10,809 bases of DNA from the NCBI GenBank assembly GCA_035354435.1, contig DAOQAY010000101.1, positions 1-10,809 of the forward strand. Reading direction: 5' to 3'. The notes below the pieces were generated by a model. That model was given only the letters and a program-made list of their open reading frames with translations. It was not told the origin of the DNA and ran no database searches. Source of the stretch: JAKLDO01 sp035354435 (GTDB lineage: Bacteria; UBP6; UBA1177). Position numbers and translations under genes: made by a program. This document shows positions 7,824 through 10,809 of the stretch, piece by piece. Within the stretch, counting starts at the first letter, position 1. Each line of letters opens with the position of its first letter.

Positions 7824-9608
7824 TTATTTGTTGTCTCCTTCAGGCACAATTACGGTCACAAGTCTGCTTGAAAGATAGCTTCCGTTTCCAAGCACTGTTA
7901 CCTGAGCATTGAATTTCATGAAAGTATCGGTATTGTTAATGCAGAAATCATTATAAAATCTGACATCAAATGTTACATCAGTTCCCTGAGTTACAGAAAA
8001 GAAAGTTGTCGCATCCTGACCGGAAACACCTTCAGGCGGAATAGCTTCAATGGTTTTTGATGATTTGACGAAATCAGCGGCACTTTGACCGTTGCAGTTC
8101 TCATCGCTCATTTTGCCTGTTGTTACATCCATATCAATGAAAGTTGTAAGGTCAATGATCGCCTGAGCTATCTGATCACTCATTCCGCTACCATCGGGAC
8201 TTGTTGTATGAGAATTGAAATTTTTTCCTGTTCCGTCAAGTGATCCGGTCATTTCAGAAAAAAGAGTATAGAATTTTTCAGGATCGGTTGTCTGTTTTGG
8301 CGGGTTTCCATCGTCAAATCCAGAATCAATACCAATAAACTTAGCGCCTATTCCATTCATTGCGGCTAATGTCATTTCTACATTAATCTCAGGTGCTCCC
8401 TGATTGTACATACAGTCAATTCCATTCGGTGGATTTGTTGTAAATGAAATGCAGTCATCGTACCTTTCATCGCTGATAACAATAAATATCGGCATAGTCT
8501 CTTTCCTGAAACAAGCTCCGCCGACGCTTCCGAGCTGTCCCGTGCAATCAGCTTTTTGAACATTGTAAACCGCAGGCTTTATATATGTCTGGTCGCATCC
8601 ACCGAAAGCGGCAGGAAGGCAGGTTTTCATTGTGGAAAAATACTCTTCTCCTGTTGAGGCAAGGTACATTGCCTGAGTGTGAAGTTCGTTTCCTTGGTTC
8701 CCATTGAGATTGTCGATTGAATTCTTTACCAGTTCTCCATCCAGCGTCATCGGCTGATAAACAGCATAAGGTTTTTCCCAGCCAAGCATTACAAGTCCGT
8801 AAGCGGCAAACCCGGGAGATGTAAAGTGGTCAGCAATTGCATCAATTATTTTTGTTTTTGCTTCTTCTTTTAAAATTTCTATTTCGTCACCCATAGAACC
8901 TGAATCGTCAAAAACAATAAGAACATCAATAGCCTCGACCTTTGTGGAGAAAGTAAGAGTTCTTGTGACATCGTCAGGTGCTTCATATGGAAGAACAACA
9001 TAGAAAATACCTGGAGGAATTGTACTGTTCGGATCTTTGGGATCAGATCCGTAAGCTATTTCAGCAAGATCATCACTATTGTCGCCATCGGTATCTTTTT
9101 TAAGAGGATCTGTTCCAATCTCTTTTTCCTTTTTATCACTCAGACCGTCATTGTCACTGTCACGGTCAATAAAGTCAGGAGTACCGTCACCGTCTGTGTC
9201 AATGCAGGGATCTGCACCGCCGCATTCAGCTGTATCGGTAATTCCGTCGCCGTCAGAATCGGAATCAAGACAATTCACCATTCCGTCACCGTCAATATCT
9301 TCACATCCTTCAACTCCGTTTTTTATTCCGTCACCGTCATCATCTGCATCATCAGCTCCGCAAGGGCAGACATATTCTGTATCGCCTGTATCGTCATCAC
9401 TGGCTGTGTTTCCTGTGTTTCCTGTATCACCTGAGTTACCTGTATCACCAGAGTTTCCAGTGTTACCTGTATCTCCAGTGTTGCCAGAGTCGCCGGTATC
9501 TCCAGTATTCCCAGTGTCTCCTGAGTCTGCCGGATCATCTTTAACACCGCATGATGTGGCGAAAAGAACAAGAATTGCCAGAATGCCGGCAAATAAGAAT
9601 TTTTTCAT
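7824..9608 (-). CDS. VWA-domain lipoprotein with TSP3 repeats, paralog B
   Basis: This 594-residue lipoprotein has signal peptide MKKFLFAGILAILVLFATSC (Cys20; alanine at -3 is slightly atypical). Thirteen [T/S]G[N/D] tripeptides (29-67), CPCG (81-84), acidic TSP3 calcium-binding repeats (about 86-190), GIFYVVLPY (200-208), and a VWA domain follow. DDSGS (234-238) and the aspartate of VISD (380) mark the metal site. GNE (306-308) stands where many VWA domains have the MIDAS threonine. CTGQLGS with a second Cys 11 residues on (355, 366) is shared with the neighbours. The C-terminal beta-rich domain ends VTVIVPEGDNK. Fourteen cysteines follow the lipidated one. ATG 9608 has a perfect AGGAGG at 9615-9620, 6 nt away. 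It is likely a surface or periplasmic calcium-stabilised binding protein; partner unknown. It is closest to paralog C in the 3' half. Confidence 0.9.
   Translation of the reverse strand: MKKFLFAGILAILVLFATSCGVKDDPADSGDTGNTGDTGDSGNTGDTGNTGNSGDTGNSGDTGNTGNTASDDDTGDTEYVCPCGADDADDDGDGIKNGVEGCEDIDGDGMVNCLDSDSDGDGITDTAECGGADPCIDTDGDGTPDFIDRDSDNDGLSDKKEKEIGTDPLKKDTDGDNSDDLAEIAYGSDPKDPNSTIPPGIFYVVLPYEAPDDVTRTLTFSTKVEAIDVLIVFDDSGSMGDEIEILKEEAKTKIIDAIADHFTSPGFAAYGLVMLGWEKPYAVYQPMTLDGELVKNSIDNLNGNQGNELHTQAMYLASTGEEYFSTMKTCLPAAFGGCDQTYIKPAVYNVQKADCTGQLGSVGGACFRKETMPIFIVISDERYDDCISFTTNPPNGIDCMYNQGAPEINVEMTLAAMNGIGAKFIGIDSGFDDGNPPKQTTDPEKFYTLFSEMTGSLDGTGKNFNSHTTSPDGSGMSDQIAQAIIDLTTFIDMDVTTGKMSDENCNGQSAADFVKSSKTIEAIPPEGVSGQDATTFFSVTQGTDVTFDVRFYNDFCINNTDTFMKFNAQVTVLGNGSYLSSRLVTVIVPEGDNK
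7942..8009 (-). repeat. Near-identical nucleotide patch shared with 9747-9814 (paralogs B and C)
   Basis: These 68 bases match the 68 bases at 9747-9814 with two mismatches, the first 38 being identical including synonymous positions. The patch codes for the beta strands around VTFDVRFYNDFC in the C-terminal domain. Paralog A is clearly diverged over the same stretch. Confidence 0.85.
9408..9524 (-). repeat. In-frame 9-nt repeat tract coding the [T/S]G[N/D] stalk of paralog B
   Basis: Thirteen 9-nt units, two more than in paralog A, code for Thr/Ser-Gly-Asp/Asn tripeptides. Unit order differs between the copies, so the tracts have changed independently since duplication. On the other strand they produce a long Pro/Val/Ser-rich open frame that is not a gene. 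Confidence 0.85.
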
Positions 9609-9614
9609 TATGAT

Positions 9615-9620
9615 CCTCCT
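9615..9620 (-). promoter_or_regulatory. Consensus Shine-Dalgarno (AGGAGG) of paralog B
   Basis: A full AGGAGG lies 6 nt upstream of ATG 9608 in the 20-nt spacer behind paralog C, the strongest ribosome binding site in the array. The short spacer implies co-transcription from a promoter beyond the right edge. Confidence 0.75.
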
Positions 9621-9628
9621 CTATATTT

Positions 9629-10809
9629 TTATTTGCTCTCACCTTCAGGAACGATTACGGTCACAAGTCTGTTTGAAAGATAACTTCCATTTCCGAGAAC
9701 TGTCACCTGAGCATTGAATTTAAGAAATGTTCCGGTGTTGTTTATACAGAAATCATTATAAAATCTGACATCAAATGTTACATCCGTTCCCTGAGTTACA
9801 GAAAAGAATGTTGTATCACTCTGACCTGAAACGCCTTCCGGTGGATCTGCCGCAATGGTTTTTGAGGATTTTACAAAATCAGCCGCACTGGTTCCGTTGC
9901 AGTTCTCATCACTCATTTTTCCTGTTGTAACATCCATATCTATCCATGTCGTAAGTGCAATTACAGCATCTGCAATCTGATCGCTCATTCCTGTTCCATC
10001 GGCATTTTTAGTATGTGTGTTAAATGATTTTCCAGCAGAATCAAGGGAGCCTGTCATCTGTGAAATGAATTCAAACCCTTCTTCGGGAGCATCTCCTTCT
10101 GTACAGTTCATTCCATTGTTGTCACATTCAAATTCTGAGTTTATTCCTATAAATTTTGCACCGATACCGTTCATCGCTGCAACAGCTTCTTCTTTGCTGA
10201 CTCCGACAGGTTGACCATTTGCCCAGGCACAGTCATCCCATTTAGTAAGCTGACTTTCAGGTGCGCAAGTCTGAAGCGGTTCATCTGTTATCATTATATA
10301 TATCGGCATTGATTTCTTTCTTGAACAAACCCCTCCGACGCTCCCGAGCTTTCCTGTACAGTCTGCTTCCGGCCAGTTGATATTTTCGTCAGGAACATTC
10401 ATTCCCATAATAGATCCGCATGTTCCGTTCAGGCATGTTCTGAGAATGCTGTTGAACCCTTTTCCTGAAGCAGTCTGATAAATGGTCTGTATCTGTATTT
10501 CGTTGCCGCTTCCATTGCATTCGGTTTCGTCTACCTTCGATTTTACATAGGCGGTATCGGTTGTCACTTCGCTTCTGAGGCTGTATGGAATGGCAAGAAA
10601 CCCATAAGCTGTAAAGTCAGGACTTGTGAATTCTGCATTTATTTTGTCGATGATTTTTGTGTTTATTTCATCTTTCAGATTGTCAAACTCATCTGTCATG
10701 GATCCTGATATATCAAACATAATAACAATATCAATAGCTTCAATTTTAGTTGAAAAAGTAAGAGTCCTTGTGACATCATCCGGAGCCTGATAGGGAAGAA
10801 CGACATAAA
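9629..10809 (-). CDS. VWA-domain protein, paralog C, 5' end cut by window edge
   Basis: The reading frame is open to the right edge; 392 residues before the stop are visible. An ATG at 10720 is internal, because coding similarity to paralog B (YVVLPYQAPDDVTRTLTF) continues upstream of it. The visible part has the pre-VWA beta segment, a VWA domain with FDISGSM, GNE at 10499-10507, the CTGKLGS cysteine pair, ITDE as the second metal motif, and the conserved C-terminal domain (DMDVTTGKMSDENCNG, then VTVIVPEGESK). The signal peptide, stalk and TSP3 repeats expected from its paralogs would lie outside the window and are not seen. The central VWA insertion differs in sequence and cysteine placement from A and B, while the last 100 residues are nearly the same as B. 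It is upstream of B by 20 nt in the same probable operon. Confidence 0.88.
   Translation of the reverse strand, partial: YVVLPYQAPDDVTRTLTFSTKIEAIDIVIMFDISGSMTDEFDNLKDEINTKIIDKINAEFTSPDFTAYGFLAIPYSLRSEVTTDTAYVKSKVDETECNGSGNEIQIQTIYQTASGKGFNSILRTCLNGTCGSIMGMNVPDENINWPEADCTGKLGSVGGVCSRKKSMPIYIMITDEPLQTCAPESQLTKWDDCAWANGQPVGVSKEEAVAAMNGIGAKFIGINSEFECDNNGMNCTEGDAPEEGFEFISQMTGSLDSAGKSFNTHTKNADGTGMSDQIADAVIALTTWIDMDVTTGKMSDENCNGTSAADFVKSSKTIAADPPEGVSGQSDTTFFSVTQGTDVTFDVRFYNDFCINNTGTFLKFNAQVTVLGNGSYLSNRLVTVIVPEGESK
9747..9814 (-). repeat. Near-identical nucleotide patch shared with 7942-8009 (paralogs C and B)
   Basis: This is the partner copy of the 68-base patch in paralog B, 1805 bp away in direct orientation. 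The spacing is about one gene unit, so homologous recombination between the two could delete or add a whole paralog. Confidence 0.85.

Noticed and set aside
9408..9524. CRISPR-like periodic repeats
   Set aside because: The units are 9 nt, contiguous, without spacers, and code for an in-frame protein stalk.
9079..9717. 212-residue plus-strand open frame rich in Pro, Val and Ser, and a similar one at 7429-7878
   Set aside because: They are antisense shadows of the 9-nt stalk repeats and TSP3 codons, with no ribosome binding site and no domain; the minus-strand lipoproteins explain the region.

Overview
The window looks like a chromosomal segment of a Gram-negative bacterium, probably an uncultivated lineage of moderate-to-low GC (about 40% by eye). 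The evidence is three tandem lipoproteins with lipobox signal peptides, acidic calcium-binding thrombospondin type 3 (TSP3) repeats and VWA domains, a lipid-linked-sugar type GT39 membrane glycosyltransferase, and good AGGAGG-like ribosome binding sites. The DPWE variant of the GT39 motif and the TSP3/VWA lipoproteins recall Myxococcota-like and other candidate-phylum genomes. That placement is inference; no rRNA or other phylogenetic marker is present.

Left arm (1-2862, minus strand): a GT39 integral-membrane glycosyltransferase is followed after 2 nt by a U32-family protein (RlhA/TrhP/UbiU-type) that runs off the left edge. The two are almost certainly co-transcribed. Centre (2863-3021): a 159-bp divergent intergenic region holds a good sigma70-type promoter reading right, framed by two near-identical ACAATTG(T/A)ATT elements, and a weaker promoter candidate reading left. 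Middle (3022-6050, plus strand): malQ (4-alpha-glucanotransferase, GTG start) and, 23 nt later, a CrtI-type FAD-dependent desaturase/oxidoreductase, probably one transcript.

Right arm (6063-10809, minus strand): three paralogous genes lie head to tail with 18-20 nt spacers, and the first is cut by the right edge. The two complete ones encode lipoproteins with this layout: lipobox Cys20, a [T/S]-G-[D/N] tripeptide stalk, a CPCG motif, TSP3 calcium-binding repeats, a short beta segment, a VWA domain with DxSxS motif and extra cysteines, and a strongly conserved C-terminal beta-rich domain. The array converges on the CrtI-type gene with only 12 nt between stop codons and no recognisable terminator.

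The left and middle genes are ordinary metabolic or housekeeping functions. The part most worth attention is the lipoprotein array: unequal divergence between domains, near-identical nucleotide patches between two copies, and a 9-nt-unit stalk repeat differing in length between copies. No mobile element, CRISPR array, tRNA or rRNA was seen, and no stretch above 300 bases lacks a gene.
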